Shown here in pieces: positions 1 to 8,205 of a DNA stretch of 64,000 nt (position 1 is the stretch's first letter; each line of letters begins with the position of its first letter). The stretch lies in the NCBI GenBank assembly GCA_043764095.1, contig JAYUKX010000155.1:1-64000 (forward strand), given 5' to 3'. The notes under the pieces are model-generated. The model saw only the letters and a list, made by a program, of their open reading frames with translations. It was not told where the DNA came from and ran no database searches. Origin of the DNA: M3007 sp043764095. GTDB taxonomy: Bacteria > Bacteroidota > Bacteroidia > Chitinophagales > Saprospiraceae. Position numbers and translations under genes: made by a program.

Positions 1-66
1 TTTTTTGGCGCCGCCGGAGCGAGGAAGCAAAAGCACCGCATTTTTCGTCAGCCGAAGCGTTTTTTG

Positions 67-94
67 CTTACTTTTTTTCGCTAAAAAAAGTAAG
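67..94. repeat. Perfect AT-rich hairpin at left edge
   Basis: CTTACTTTTTTT (67-78) pairs perfectly with AAAAAAAGTAAG (83-94) around a 4-base CGCT loop. The first 60 bases are a G+C-richer stretch containing GGAGCGAGG, reminiscent of the GGAGCGAGC blocks near 59 and 61 kb. It may be the terminator of a gene outside the window or part of a dispersed repeat; no coding sequence is visible in 1-186. Confidence 0.4.
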
Positions 95-186
95 AAGTAA
101 GCATTATTGCACTAGATTTCAACTTTTTTAAATTTGCAAGTGTGAATATTTTTTTTCAAAAAAAGTATACTGATGTGAGTGATAAG

Positions 187-230
187 GCAAAAAAAAGCCA
201 CCCCAAAACTCTGGAGTGGCTTTTTTTTAT
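187..230 (-). terminator. Bidirectional intrinsic terminator
   Basis: GCCAC (197-201) pairs with GTGGC (216-220), extended by CC/GG inside the stem after one mismatch, and is flanked by an A run on one side and a T run on the other. It lies directly downstream of the minus-strand gene ending at 246, so it most likely ends that transcript; the symmetry means it could also work from the left. Confidence 0.75.
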
Positions 231-245
231 ATTCATCTGCAAAAG

Positions 246-683
246 TTATTTTTTCACTTCTGCTACTTCATTTATTGGTCCTGTTTCTACTGTAACATTT
301 TTAGGTGCAAGAATTACAAAGTGTACATTTTCTTTAAAATCTTGTCCTTTTATCTTAATCGTTCGTTTCAAGTTCTTTGCTTCGATCATCGTATTGCCGT
401 TGAGTGTAGTGAGTTCCAAATCATAGCGTCCTACAGTTGACAATTGGTCTATTACCGAAATATTTGAATTACCGGAAGGCAGACTAACTGTAATTACAAA
501 TCGGATAGTAGGGTTGTCCCATGTTTTTACTTCAACCGTTCCTGGCAGGTCCATTTGTACAAGTGTACTGCCGTCTAGGTTGAATGCCTTGCTAAAGGTC
601 TTTGAAGTTGCCTGAGCATTTGCGTTTAGCGCACAGAGCGTCAGGAGGGCCAATAAAGCGAAATTTTTGATAGCATTTTTCAT
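246..683 (-). CDS. Small exported protein, adhesin-like beta fold (hypothetical)
   Basis: 145 residues beginning with a clear Sec signal peptide (about residues 1-23, ending ALNANA). The mature part has the pattern of short beta strands (VEVKTWDNPTIRF, YDLELTTLNG, TIKIKGQDF) seen in DUF4097/GIN-type putative auto-transporter-adhesin head domains common in Bacteroidota, but the match is only by eye. It is a single gene with its own terminator and diverges from the PhoD-like gene across a 349-base spacer. Start chosen because it gives a canonical signal peptide and is preceded on the coding strand by the purine-rich AGGAGG-like sequence around 690. Confidence 0.6.
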   Translation of the reverse strand: MKNAIKNFALLALLTLCALNANAQATSKTFSKAFNLDGSTLVQMDLPGTVEVKTWDNPTIRFVITVSLPSGNSNISVIDQLSTVGRYDLELTTLNGNTMIEAKNLKRTIKIKGQDFKENVHFVILAPKNVTVETGPINEVAEVKK

Positions 684-925
684 AATTACCTCCTTTTTTT
701 ATTTAGTTACAAAATACGGTGTTTTTTTTGGTATTGTCAAGGGTTTAACACAACTTTATTTTATTTTTTTCAAAATTTCTTTTAAATTTATACATTTGTT
801 AAATTCCTTTAAGAATTTGGTAACAGATAATTTTCACCTGAATACGAATTAAATGCTTGTACTAAAGTAAAAAGTTGAATGCCCCAAATCAGAAAATTAA
901 TACAATTCACTACTTTAATTTCTTA

Positions 926-953
926 TTGCTTTCTTCATTACTCACTACCTTCG
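926..953 (+). promoter_or_regulatory. Bacteroidota-type promoter for the PhoD-like gene
   Basis: TTG at 926-928 and TACCTTCG at 946-953 fit the Bacteroidota -33/-7 pattern (TTG, about 17-19 bases, TAnnTTTG) with one mismatch. It lies about 80 bases upstream of the start codon at 1033. The remainder of the spacer 684-1032 is AT-rich with no other feature I can support. Confidence 0.45.
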
Positions 954-1032
954 CACTTTCAGGAATGGTGTTCCAATAATTATTGTTGCTCATTCGCCCT
1001 CATCCATCTATTCAAAATCAAATTTCAAAATT

Positions 1033-2361
1033 ATGAAGCACTGTATATTTATCCTAACGTTCTTTTTGTCGGCAACGTTGGCTCATGCGCAAAATAAATA
1101 CCTGAAAAACGGACCAATGATCGGTTACGTTGAAATGAAAGAGGCTTTGCTCTGGGCCCAAACAACCCAAAAAGCAACGGTACAGTTTGAATATTGGCCT
1201 GCTGATAACCCAAAAGAAAAGCACAAAACCAAAAAAGTGCGAACCCGAGATTACCAAGGATTTACAGCAAAATGCTTGGCGACTGAAGTAGAACCGGGCA
1301 TTAAATACACGTATCAACTCCTTATCAATGGCAAAAAGGTCAAATTACCTTATGCTACCACCTTCACGACGCAAGCACTGTGGCAATTCCGCACCGATCC
1401 ACCTGCGTTTTCGGTGGCAGCAGGTAGTTGTAATTATGTAAATGAAACAATTTACGATCGCCCGAATAAACCTTATGGTAGCGAGCATGAAATATTTAAG
1501 GCCATTTACGAAAAAAAACCAAACGCCATGCTTTGGTTGGGCGACAATGCATACCTGCGTGAACCAGATTGGTCCACTCGATCGGGTATGATCCACCGCT
1601 ATACCCATTCTCGTTCTTTGCCTGATTTGCAACCGTTATTAGCGGCTACGCCAAACTATGCTACTTGGGACGATCACGATTTTGGTCCTAACGATAGCGA
1701 CAGAACGTGGGTGCATAAACAAACGGCATTGGATGTGTTTAAACTTTTTTGGGGCAACCCAACTTATGGTATAGAAGGTCAGCCTAGTGTTGCAACGGCA
1801 TTTACAATAAATGATATCGATTTCTTTGCTTTGGACAACCGCTACCACCGCACGCCCAATCATTGCGAAACTTGCCCACAAAAAACACAATTGGGTGCGA
1901 TACAATTACAATGGTTGTTGGAATCTTTAGCGTCTAGTTCAGCACCTTTTAAAATGGTGATGATTGGTGGACAAGTACTCACCACCAATGCCGCCAATGA
2001 AACTTATATCAAGTATTATGCAGAAGAAAGGGAGATTATATTGAAATTTATAGAAGAAAATAATATTAAAAACGTTGTTTTCCTAACTGGTGACCGCCAT
2101 TTTGCTGAAATGAGCAAGTTAACCAATGCAAAAGGGAATCTAGTGTATGATATTACGACTTCATCGCTCACTGCGGGTGCTTATGCAGATGGCTCCACTA
2201 AAGAGCAAAATAAAAACCGAATAGAAGGTACAGCAGTAGGCGTGCATAACTTTGCAATGCTGAATTTTTCGGGACTGAGGAAAGAACGTAGTTTGGAAGT
2301 CAAACTTTTCGATACCACAGGTAAAGAACTTTGTAAACAAGTCATCAATAGTCAAAAGTAA
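1033..2361 (+). CDS. PhoD-like phosphodiesterase/alkaline phosphatase
   Basis: 442 residues, Sec signal peptide (1-19, ending AHAQ). An N-terminal Fn3/Ig-like PhoD_N-type domain (about 25-115) precedes a metallophosphatase domain (about 125-420). Visible metal-binding motifs include MLWLGDNAYLRE, TWDDHDFGPND and LTGDRHFAEM, which match the GDN, DDHD and GDRH signatures of the PhoD family. Such enzymes hydrolyse phosphate mono- or diesters outside the cytoplasm, often using Fe/Ca. The gene is followed after 6 bases by gpsA and then by the VWA protein, suggesting one transcript, though the three functions are not obviously linked. Substrate cannot be told from sequence. Confidence 0.85.
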   Translation: MKHCIFILTFFLSATLAHAQNKYLKNGPMIGYVEMKEALLWAQTTQKATVQFEYWPADNPKEKHKTKKVRTRDYQGFTAKCLATEVEPGIKYTYQLLINGKKVKLPYATTFTTQALWQFRTDPPAFSVAAGSCNYVNETIYDRPNKPYGSEHEIFKAIYEKKPNAMLWLGDNAYLREPDWSTRSGMIHRYTHSRSLPDLQPLLAATPNYATWDDHDFGPNDSDRTWVHKQTALDVFKLFWGNPTYGIEGQPSVATAFTINDIDFFALDNRYHRTPNHCETCPQKTQLGAIQLQWLLESLASSSAPFKMVMIGGQVLTTNAANETYIKYYAEEREIILKFIEENNIKNVVFLTGDRHFAEMSKLTNAKGNLVYDITTSSLTAGAYADGSTKEQNKNRIEGTAVGVHNFAMLNFSGLRKERSLEVKLFDTTGKELCKQVINSQK

Positions 2362-2367
2362 AACACC

Positions 2368-3399
2368 ATGACTGGAGTAGTAGGCGCAGGTAGTTTCGGA
2401 ACGGCCATTGCCAATTTAATCGCACTTAATACAGATGTCCTCATTTTCAGCCGCCGCGCCGATTTTGTGGAAGAAGTAAATCAACATGCAGCATATAATG
2501 GTGTAAAACTACACCATCGGATAAAAGCCACATCCGACCCGGAAATGTTGGTAGATCAATGCCAATTGATCTTTCCTATCGTGCCTTCCGATGCTTTCCG
2601 CCCAATGATGCAAAATTTTGCGCCTTATCTGCGGCCCAACCATATCGTGATACATGGAACAAAGGGTTTGGATCTGCGTGCCATCACTAATGAGCAATTG
2701 GCTGCTCCGGGGCTTATGCTCAATCGCCAACAAGTACGCACGATGAGTGAAGTCATCTTGGAAGAAACCAGTGTGGTACGGGTAGGGTGTCTTTCGGGGC
2801 CTAATCTTGCCGCAGAAATAGTAGAAGGTCAGCCAGCGGCTACATTGGTGGGTAGTCGATTTAGAGAAGTGATACAAGCTGGTCAAACTGCGCTCAATTC
2901 TCGGCGGTTTCATGTATTTGGTTCCTACGATATGTTGGGTGCTGAATTGGCTGGTGCTTTGAAAAATATCGTTGCATTAGGATCGGGTATATTGGGTGGA
3001 CTTGGTTTGGGGCGCAATATACAAGGCTTGCTGATTGCCAAAGGATTGGGTGAAATGATTCATTTTGGTAAAGCATTGGGGGCTTCGAGCCAGGCTTTTG
3101 TAGGCGTAGCGGGTATTGGCGACCTTGTAGCCACAGCCACAAGTAGTAATAGCCGTAACTATACTTTTGGTACGCGATTGGCCAAAGGAGAAACCGTTGC
3201 GCAAATTAAAGCCAATATGCCTGAACTGGCAGAAGGTGTACGCACGCTACAAATCGCTCATGCACTGGCTAAACATTACAAACTGCATGTACCGATTACC
3301 GATATGCTTTACGCGGTGGTTTTTGAGGGTTTGCCCGTAGAGCGCGCCTTGGAGTACCTACTCAGTTATCCTTATGCAGTTGATGTTGATTTTGTTTAA
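2368..3399 (+). CDS. gpsA: Glycerol-3-phosphate dehydrogenase [NAD(P)+]
   Basis: 343 residues, the usual length. Cytoplasmic enzyme reducing dihydroxyacetone phosphate to sn-glycerol 3-phosphate for phospholipid synthesis. An N-terminal Rossmann motif (GVVGAGSFGTAIANL, residues 3-17), the HGTKGLD and CLSGPNLAAEI motifs and the C-terminal helical substrate-binding domain (LKNIVALGSGI, GIGDLVATATSSNSRN) are all present, including the catalytic Lys-type positions. ATG at 2368 is directly followed by the nucleotide-binding strand, so a start further upstream is unlikely. It is 6 bases from the preceding phosphatase gene and 3 bases from the following gene. Confidence 0.95.
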   Translation: MTGVVGAGSFGTAIANLIALNTDVLIFSRRADFVEEVNQHAAYNGVKLHHRIKATSDPEMLVDQCQLIFPIVPSDAFRPMMQNFAPYLRPNHIVIHGTKGLDLRAITNEQLAAPGLMLNRQQVRTMSEVILEETSVVRVGCLSGPNLAAEIVEGQPAATLVGSRFREVIQAGQTALNSRRFHVFGSYDMLGAELAGALKNIVALGSGILGGLGLGRNIQGLLIAKGLGEMIHFGKALGASSQAFVGVAGIGDLVATATSSNSRNYTFGTRLAKGETVAQIKANMPELAEGVRTLQIAHALAKHYKLHVPITDMLYAVVFEGLPVERALEYLLSYPYAVDVDFV

Positions 3400-3402
3400 A
3401 CG

Positions 3403-4620
3403 ATGAATGAACAACGCCGAATACTAGATGAATTATCCAAAACCGGTATCGAACTCCTCCTTCGAGAACCCTTTTATGCACATATATTTGCCGGTCTCAA
3501 CAAGGAAATTACTGGCCCTAGCCACGAGGTACAAACGCTTGCCGTTGGGGTGGGGAAAAACACCTTTACGCTTTATGTAAACGCCAATTTTTGGGATAAG
3601 GACCTGGTTCAACCCGAACATCGGCTGGGTGTGGTAAAACACGAAATGCTGCATTTGGTATTTCGGCACTTGTTCATCCGCGATCCGGCACTGGATAGTT
3701 TACTGCTCAATGTAGCCTTGGATTTGGTGATTAACCAATATATAGATCGCTTTCAATTGCCCGAAGACAGTATATTTCTCGAAACTTTCCCCGAATTACA
3801 CCTTAAAAAAGGCGAAACGTGGTTCTATTATTATCAGCAATTGGAATCTTCCCGTAAAAAAGGGGGCGACGAAAGTAAAGGCAAAAACAATGCAGATGCT
3901 TTGGAACAAATCCAATCCAATACCAATGGCCTGGAAAGACACCAACCTTGGCGCGAAATACGTGCCCGATCCGAGATGGAAAACGCCGTATTGGATAATC
4001 ACTTGGACAGCCTCATGCGTACTGCGCACCAGCGCACTAATGCGGCGGCGTGGGGGCAACTTCCGGCGGGCGTACGCGATCAAATCAATGCCTTAATGCC
4101 AACTCCTCCTGCTATTAATTGGCGATTGGCCTTGAGGCGTTTTACCCAAAGTGCGCGCAGTACAAGACTTAAAAATACGATGCGCCGACCCTCCAAGCGC
4201 TACGGCACCAATCCGGGCATACGTATTAATAGACGACAACGGATTTTGGTGGCATTGGATACTTCGGGTAGCGTGGGTGCGCCTGAATTTCAACTTTTTT
4301 TTAACGAAATACACCATCTTTGGAAAGCAGGTGCAGAAATAGAGGTAGTGGAATGCGACACCATTATCCACCAACGGTATAAATATAAAGGAATAACGCC
4401 CGAAATTGTACAAGGGCGCGGCGGAACAGATTTTACACAGCCAATAGAATTGGCCAATAGAGAACGACCCGATGCGTTTATTTATCTCACAGATGGTTTT
4501 GCAGGGCCAATCCTGACGGCTGCACATGTACCTGTCTTTTGGCTACTTTCGCCCGATGGCATAAAACCTACACATCCATCATTTGGCACATTGCCAGGGC
4601 GGAAGGTGATCATGGGCTAA
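3403..4620 (+). CDS. Putative metallopeptidase with VWA-like domain (DUF2201 type)
   Basis: 405 residues, no signal peptide. The N-terminal half carries a zinc-peptidase-like HEMLH motif (in VVKHEMLHLVFRHLF, about residues 84-98), typical of the DUF2201 N-terminal putative metallopeptidase domain; the C-terminal third is a VWA-like fold with the DTSGSVG metal-site motif (about residue 286) and GRGGTDF. A basic low-complexity linker lies between. In other genomes this family is usually next to a MoxR-type AAA ATPase; here it is in line with gpsA instead (3-base gap), and the MoxR/DUF58 pair of this window is 59 kb away. Substrate unknown. Confidence 0.8.
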   Translation: MNEQRRILDELSKTGIELLLREPFYAHIFAGLNKEITGPSHEVQTLAVGVGKNTFTLYVNANFWDKDLVQPEHRLGVVKHEMLHLVFRHLFIRDPALDSLLLNVALDLVINQYIDRFQLPEDSIFLETFPELHLKKGETWFYYYQQLESSRKKGGDESKGKNNADALEQIQSNTNGLERHQPWREIRARSEMENAVLDNHLDSLMRTAHQRTNAAAWGQLPAGVRDQINALMPTPPAINWRLALRRFTQSARSTRLKNTMRRPSKRYGTNPGIRINRRQRILVALDTSGSVGAPEFQLFFNEIHHLWKAGAEIEVVECDTIIHQRYKYKGITPEIVQGRGGTDFTQPIELANRERPDAFIYLTDGFAGPILTAAHVPVFWLLSPDGIKPTHPSFGTLPGRKVIMG

Positions 4621-4625
4621 TCTTC

Positions 4626-5114
4626 TTAGTGCGGAAGGTATTGCACTACTGTAGAGCAATGTATTTTCCAAACGCCATCTACGCGCTCAAGAATCCGGAT
4701 TTCGTGGCTATACGATTTATCGCCAGTTTCGAGGATGGTAACTACTTGATTATGGTAAATGGTCGCCATGTTACCATTTACCAATACATTAAAATTAGAT
4801 TTTTCTACTTTAACTTGATCGGCAGGGGCAATTTCGTTGCGCGCCAACAATTCATCCTTATACTGCATAAAATTAATGCCATCTAAGTGGGCCACACACA
4901 TATATGTTTTGTCGTCCAATATCCAATATTTCCGCGCAAGATCAGCAAAAGACATTTTTGTATAGTCTTCAGTTTCATCGAGAATGACTTGAATGACTGC
5001 TTTTTCTTCAAGACTGTATTGTTGGGTCGATATTTTTGAATCTTCTTTATTTTGCCCTAAAAGTATCATTACATTTAGCGTAAACAGGGCTAATACCCAT
5101 ATCTTCTTTTTCAT
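4626..5114 (-). CDS. Exported NTF2/SnoaL-like protein
   Basis: 162 residues with a signal peptide (1-20, ending LLGQ). The mature region matches the general plan of the SnoaL/DUF4440 group of NTF2-like cone-fold proteins: a helical N-terminus (EEKAVIQVILDETEDY) followed by strands such as NGNMATIYHNQVVTI and a final HEIRILERVDGVWKIHCS. It faces the VWA gene tail-to-tail with 5 bases between stops. No catalytic motif is evident; function unknown. The 264-base region upstream (5115-5378) holds a minimal MITE copy and a hairpin. Confidence 0.65.
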   Translation of the reverse strand: MKKKIWVLALFTLNVMILLGQNKEDSKISTQQYSLEEKAVIQVILDETEDYTKMSFADLARKYWILDDKTYMCVAHLDGINFMQYKDELLARNEIAPADQVKVEKSNFNVLVNGNMATIYHNQVVTILETGDKSYSHEIRILERVDGVWKIHCSTVVQYLPH

Positions 5115-5178
5115 AAATCAATTAAGTATACGTGCTGTTGCATTCCATGCTGCAACTTTTAATTAAGGAATGAGATTT

Positions 5179-5216
5179 TAAGTATTTGGACACAATTAAT
5201 TATATCCAAATACTTA
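5179..5216. mobile_element. Minimal copy of TA-flanked MITE family (tips only)
   Basis: TA (5179-5180), then AGTATTTGGACACAATTA... and its reverse complement ending CCAAATACT (to 5214), then TA (5215-5216). Only the two terminal inverted repeats remain, giving a near-perfect 34-base palindrome. The ends match the full copies at 6244, 8949 and 14152, and the flanking TA duplication is the same. Confidence 0.75.
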
Positions 5217-5303
5217 ATAAAACGCACAAAAGTAAATATTTTTTGATTAATTTACGCTACACGACTAGTTTGTGCCAAAATCATCTTGTTCGGGAAAATA
5301 TTA

Positions 5304-5335
5304 TTGCCCAAGTGGTTGAAATATCACTCGGGCAA
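5304..5335 (-). terminator. Hairpin downstream of the rhodanese gene
   Basis: TTGCCCAAGTG (5304-5314) pairs with CACTCGGGCAA (5325-5335) with one mismatch and a 10-base loop, 44 bases past the stop of the minus-strand gene at 5379. The run after the stem is AT-rich but not a clean U tract, so termination is likely but not certain. Confidence 0.5.
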
Positions 5336-5378
5336 CAACACGAATTTAAAGAAGAGATGGGATAACCCCAATGCCCAC

Positions 5379-6032
5379 TTATTTTTTAGAACGCTTGCTC
5401 AATAATGGTAATTGGAAACTGTTTATACTTGGTACTGTGGCCGCGCCTTCAAATTGAACCCTTCCATCCATTACACTAACCAACGATGATAATTCATAGA
5501 TGTTTCTGTATCCGTATCCATATAGATTGATAAATGTAGGGATATTGAGTGCTAAGGAAATTGGCTTTTCACTTGGTAAAACTGGTGGCGCGATTTTTGA
5601 CATAAAATGCCGCTCGTCATCATTAATATTATTATTACAATAGATGAGGATCCTCGTATCTTGGGAAGGAATTACACGCATTAGATCAAAGACATTAAAA
5701 TCCGCGAAATTCAAATGTACCGCTCCTTTTACGTGTTTCATTTCATACATTTTATCGGAGCGCGTATCTAGGATAATCGTATTGGAATCTTTGGCCATTT
5801 CTAAAAAGAGGTCAAGATCCACTAGCCTGTCTTTGCGGTATTGATATGTTTCTTCGCTCAATTTTAGAAATCCTTCAAAATCAACTTTGGAAGGAAGATC
5901 AGGAGATAATTCATTGGTGTAGATCGAGGTTGCTTGGTTTGGGGTTGCCTGCGTGATTTGTGCCGTCGAATCCAATGTAGAAAAAAGGATCGACAAATAC
6001 TGGGCAACTAGAAAAAAGGATTGTGATAACAT
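5379..6032 (-). CDS. Exported rhodanese-like domain protein
   Basis: 217 residues with an N-terminal signal-like segment (1-25, ending DSTAQ). A rhodanese domain spans roughly residues 70-180: TIILDTRSDKMYEMKHVKGAVHLNF is the usual entry motif and LIYCNNN supplies the active-site loop with its cysteine. The loop is longer than average and is followed by NDDERHF, so sulfur-transfer activity is not assured. The domain normally transfers sulfane sulfur or acts in phosphatase-like or binding roles. It is divergent from the TPR-histidine kinase, with a 180-base shared promoter region. Confidence 0.75.
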   Translation of the reverse strand: MLSQSFFLVAQYLSILFSTLDSTAQITQATPNQATSIYTNELSPDLPSKVDFEGFLKLSEETYQYRKDRLVDLDLFLEMAKDSNTIILDTRSDKMYEMKHVKGAVHLNFADFNVFDLMRVIPSQDTRILIYCNNNINDDERHFMSKIAPPVLPSEKPISLALNIPTFINLYGYGYRNIYELSSLVSVMDGRVQFEGAATVPSINSFQLPLLSKRSKK

Positions 6033-6177
6033 AATATGTAAATTTTAAGAGTGAAAAAGCGGCATCTAATTGCTTCAACTTGCGTTGGTACAACTAGTAA
6101 TTGATACAAAAGTGGCGCACTTCCCCGATTTTAAAACCCACACTTGGTGAATACGCTTTTTCACTTGGTGAATCATG

Positions 6178-6208
6178 TTTGTGGTGCTGTTTTAGTTTCC
6201 TATCTTTG
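6178..6208 (+). promoter_or_regulatory. Near-consensus promoter abutting the histidine kinase start
   Basis: TTTG (6178-6181), 19 bases, then TATCTTTG (6201-6208): an excellent match to the Bacteroidota -33 TTTG / -7 TAnnTTTG consensus. The ATG at 6213 is only 4 bases beyond the -7 element, so the transcript would start at or within the first codon and be effectively leaderless. This supports 6213 rather than the in-frame ATG at 6144 as the start. Confidence 0.65.
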
Positions 6209-6212
6209 TGTA

Positions 6213-8180
6213 ATGAAATTCAAAATACCTGTTGCGTTGATAAAGTACTTGGACACAATTAATTACCATTTTGAACTTGGTCTTTTCCGCCTATACTTCC
6301 CCATTTTTTCGTTAGATAGTACCGCTATCCGCCTTAAAAATGGCTCGTCTAGTCGAAAAACACCTGCGTTCATTTCTGAAATTAATTATGTCCAAGTACT
6401 TATTCTCTTTGCATGGCTTTTGCAAAATAGTCCTTTGTACGCACAGGAAACAACACCTTCATCTTCATCGACCAATAAATTAAGACAAAATACCCAACAA
6501 TTGAAGGAAGGTGTGGCCGTCAACGATGAAAGTTTGATCGCTGGTGCTTATGGGTTATTGGCCAATGAATATTTTACGTTGAGCAAATTTGCCAAGGCCG
6601 AAGCCTACTACCTAAAAGCCCAATTGCTCTATGATAAACTGGGCAAACCAGAAGATGCTGCGCTTATGGCGCGTGGATTAGCCAAAGCGCAAGAAGCCCA
6701 AAACAAGATTCAAGATGCTATTACTAATTTTGATAACGCCCAAAAACGGAATACTTTTAATACCACAGCAGGGCAAAACCAAATGCACCTCAATAGCAAC
6801 GATGTGAATAGGTTACAGCATTATTCCAATAGCGCAGCACAAAAACCTTTTATCAATTCCAATCTGTTTATCGCCCAAAATACTGGAAATAAACCCGAAA
6901 TGGCAAACGCCTTCCAGCAAATGGGTGCCGTAAATTTGAAGGAAAATGACCTTCCTGCTGCCGAAAAAAACTATAAAAATGCGTTAGATCAAGCAGAAAA
7001 TCTAGATCAAACGATTCAGTACACCAACCAAATTGCGGATGCCTATACCGCTAACGGCAATTTCGAAGCAGCCATTGATGTCCAAAAACAATTGCTTCAA
7101 CGCGAAGATGTTCAGCAAAATACACCAACTCAAATTTCACAATTCCAAAAACTGGCCGATATTTATACCCAAACCAGTCAAGAAGATGAAGCATTACAAC
7201 TCTTATTAAAAAGTTATACATTGGCTTTACAGGAAAACAGGACGATAGATGCCAAAAATAGCCTTCAAAAAATAGCGGCTATCTATCAAAAACAAGGTAA
7301 CCTACAAAAAAGCCTCGATTTGTACCGACAGTTTTCGGCCAAATTGGATAGTTTACTGATCGCTGATGAATCGCTCGTTGATGTTAAAATATTGGCCGAT
7401 ACCGAAGAGAAAATTGCACAATTAGAATTAGAGAAAACGCTTAAAGACCAGTTAATTTTGCGACAAACACGCAATAACTTAATGCTTTTAGGTGCTTCTG
7501 CGCTGTTATTGGGCTTGTTTTTGTTGATTGCCCGGTCTTGGTACGCGATTCGTATTAAAAACAAAAAAATTGCCCTACAATCTTTGCGCCGTGAGATGAA
7601 CCCGCATTTTGTATTCAATAGCCTCAATAGTGTGAATCAATTTATTGCTCAAAACAACGAACTTGCCGCCAATAAATACCTCAGTGCGTATTCCAATTTG
7701 ATGCGCAATATCATGGAAAACTCCAACAAGGATTTTATTCCGCTCAGCACTGAATTGGAAATGCTAAAAAAATATTTAGCACTCGAGCACCTCCGTTTTC
7801 AAGATAAGTTTGATTATCAAATAGATATTGCAGAAAACATTGATCCTGACATTGAAACAGTGCCCAATATGGTGATTCAGCCTCACCTCGAAAATGCGAT
7901 TTGGCATGGGCTGCGGTACCGAGAGGAAAAAGGAACATTGCTCGTTAATGTTTTTAAAGAAGGCAAAAATCTAGTGATTAATATTGACGATAACGGTATC
8001 GGTATAACCCAAAGCAATGCACTCAAGACAATCAACCAACGTGCATACGAATCAAGGGGACTGGCAAATACAACGGAACGGATATTGCTGTTGAACCAAA
8101 TTTACCGCAAAAATATTTCCTTTACACTCACAGAAAAAACGATGCCGGAAACGGGAACGGTAGTCAAAATATACACTTAG
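6213..8180 (+). CDS. TPR-containing sensor histidine kinase (LytS-like), interrupted in its signal peptide by a MITE
   Basis: About 655 residues from ATG 6213. Residues 1-10 (MKFKIPVALI) and about 64-78 (ILFAWLLQNSPLYAQ) look like the two halves of one signal peptide; the 53 codons between are a MITE (6243-6401) read in frame. Then come TPR-like helices (about 90-420), a coiled coil, one membrane segment (NLMLLGASALLLGLFLLIA) and a His_kinase/HATPase module with REMNPHFVFNSLNSVNQF (phosphoacceptor His), QPHLENAIWHGL, DDNGIG and GLANTTERI. It pairs with the LytTR regulator 25 bases downstream. The in-frame ATG at 6144 also exists. No Met follows the MITE until well into the TPR region, so functional protein must be translated through it. 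Confidence 0.85.
   Translation: MKFKIPVALIKYLDTINYHFELGLFRLYFPIFSLDSTAIRLKNGSSSRKTPAFISEINYVQVLILFAWLLQNSPLYAQETTPSSSSTNKLRQNTQQLKEGVAVNDESLIAGAYGLLANEYFTLSKFAKAEAYYLKAQLLYDKLGKPEDAALMARGLAKAQEAQNKIQDAITNFDNAQKRNTFNTTAGQNQMHLNSNDVNRLQHYSNSAAQKPFINSNLFIAQNTGNKPEMANAFQQMGAVNLKENDLPAAEKNYKNALDQAENLDQTIQYTNQIADAYTANGNFEAAIDVQKQLLQREDVQQNTPTQISQFQKLADIYTQTSQEDEALQLLLKSYTLALQENRTIDAKNSLQKIAAIYQKQGNLQKSLDLYRQFSAKLDSLLIADESLVDVKILADTEEKIAQLELEKTLKDQLILRQTRNNLMLLGASALLLGLFLLIARSWYAIRIKNKKIALQSLRREMNPHFVFNSLNSVNQFIAQNNELAANKYLSAYSNLMRNIMENSNKDFIPLSTELEMLKKYLALEHLRFQDKFDYQIDIAENIDPDIETVPNMVIQPHLENAIWHGLRYREEKGTLLVNVFKEGKNLVINIDDNGIGITQSNALKTINQRAYESRGLANTTERILLLNQIYRKNISFTLTEKTMPETGTVVKIYT
6241..6402 (+). 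mobile_element. Full-length MITE copy inside the histidine kinase gene
   Basis: AGTACTTGGACACAATTA starts at 6244 and its inverted counterpart ends CCAAGTACT at 6400, followed by TA (6401-6402). On the left, TA is at 6241-6242 with an extra A at 6243 that other copies lack. An inner inverted repeat (CCATTTTT...AAAAATGG enclosing GATAG/CTATC) is preserved. Same orientation as the copy at 14150. With the extra A the element is open in the host frame; without it the host frame would hit TAG within the element (after TTT TTT CGT). Confidence 0.85.
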
Positions 8181-8205
8181 TACAATCTAAAACAACCACA
8201 ATAAA

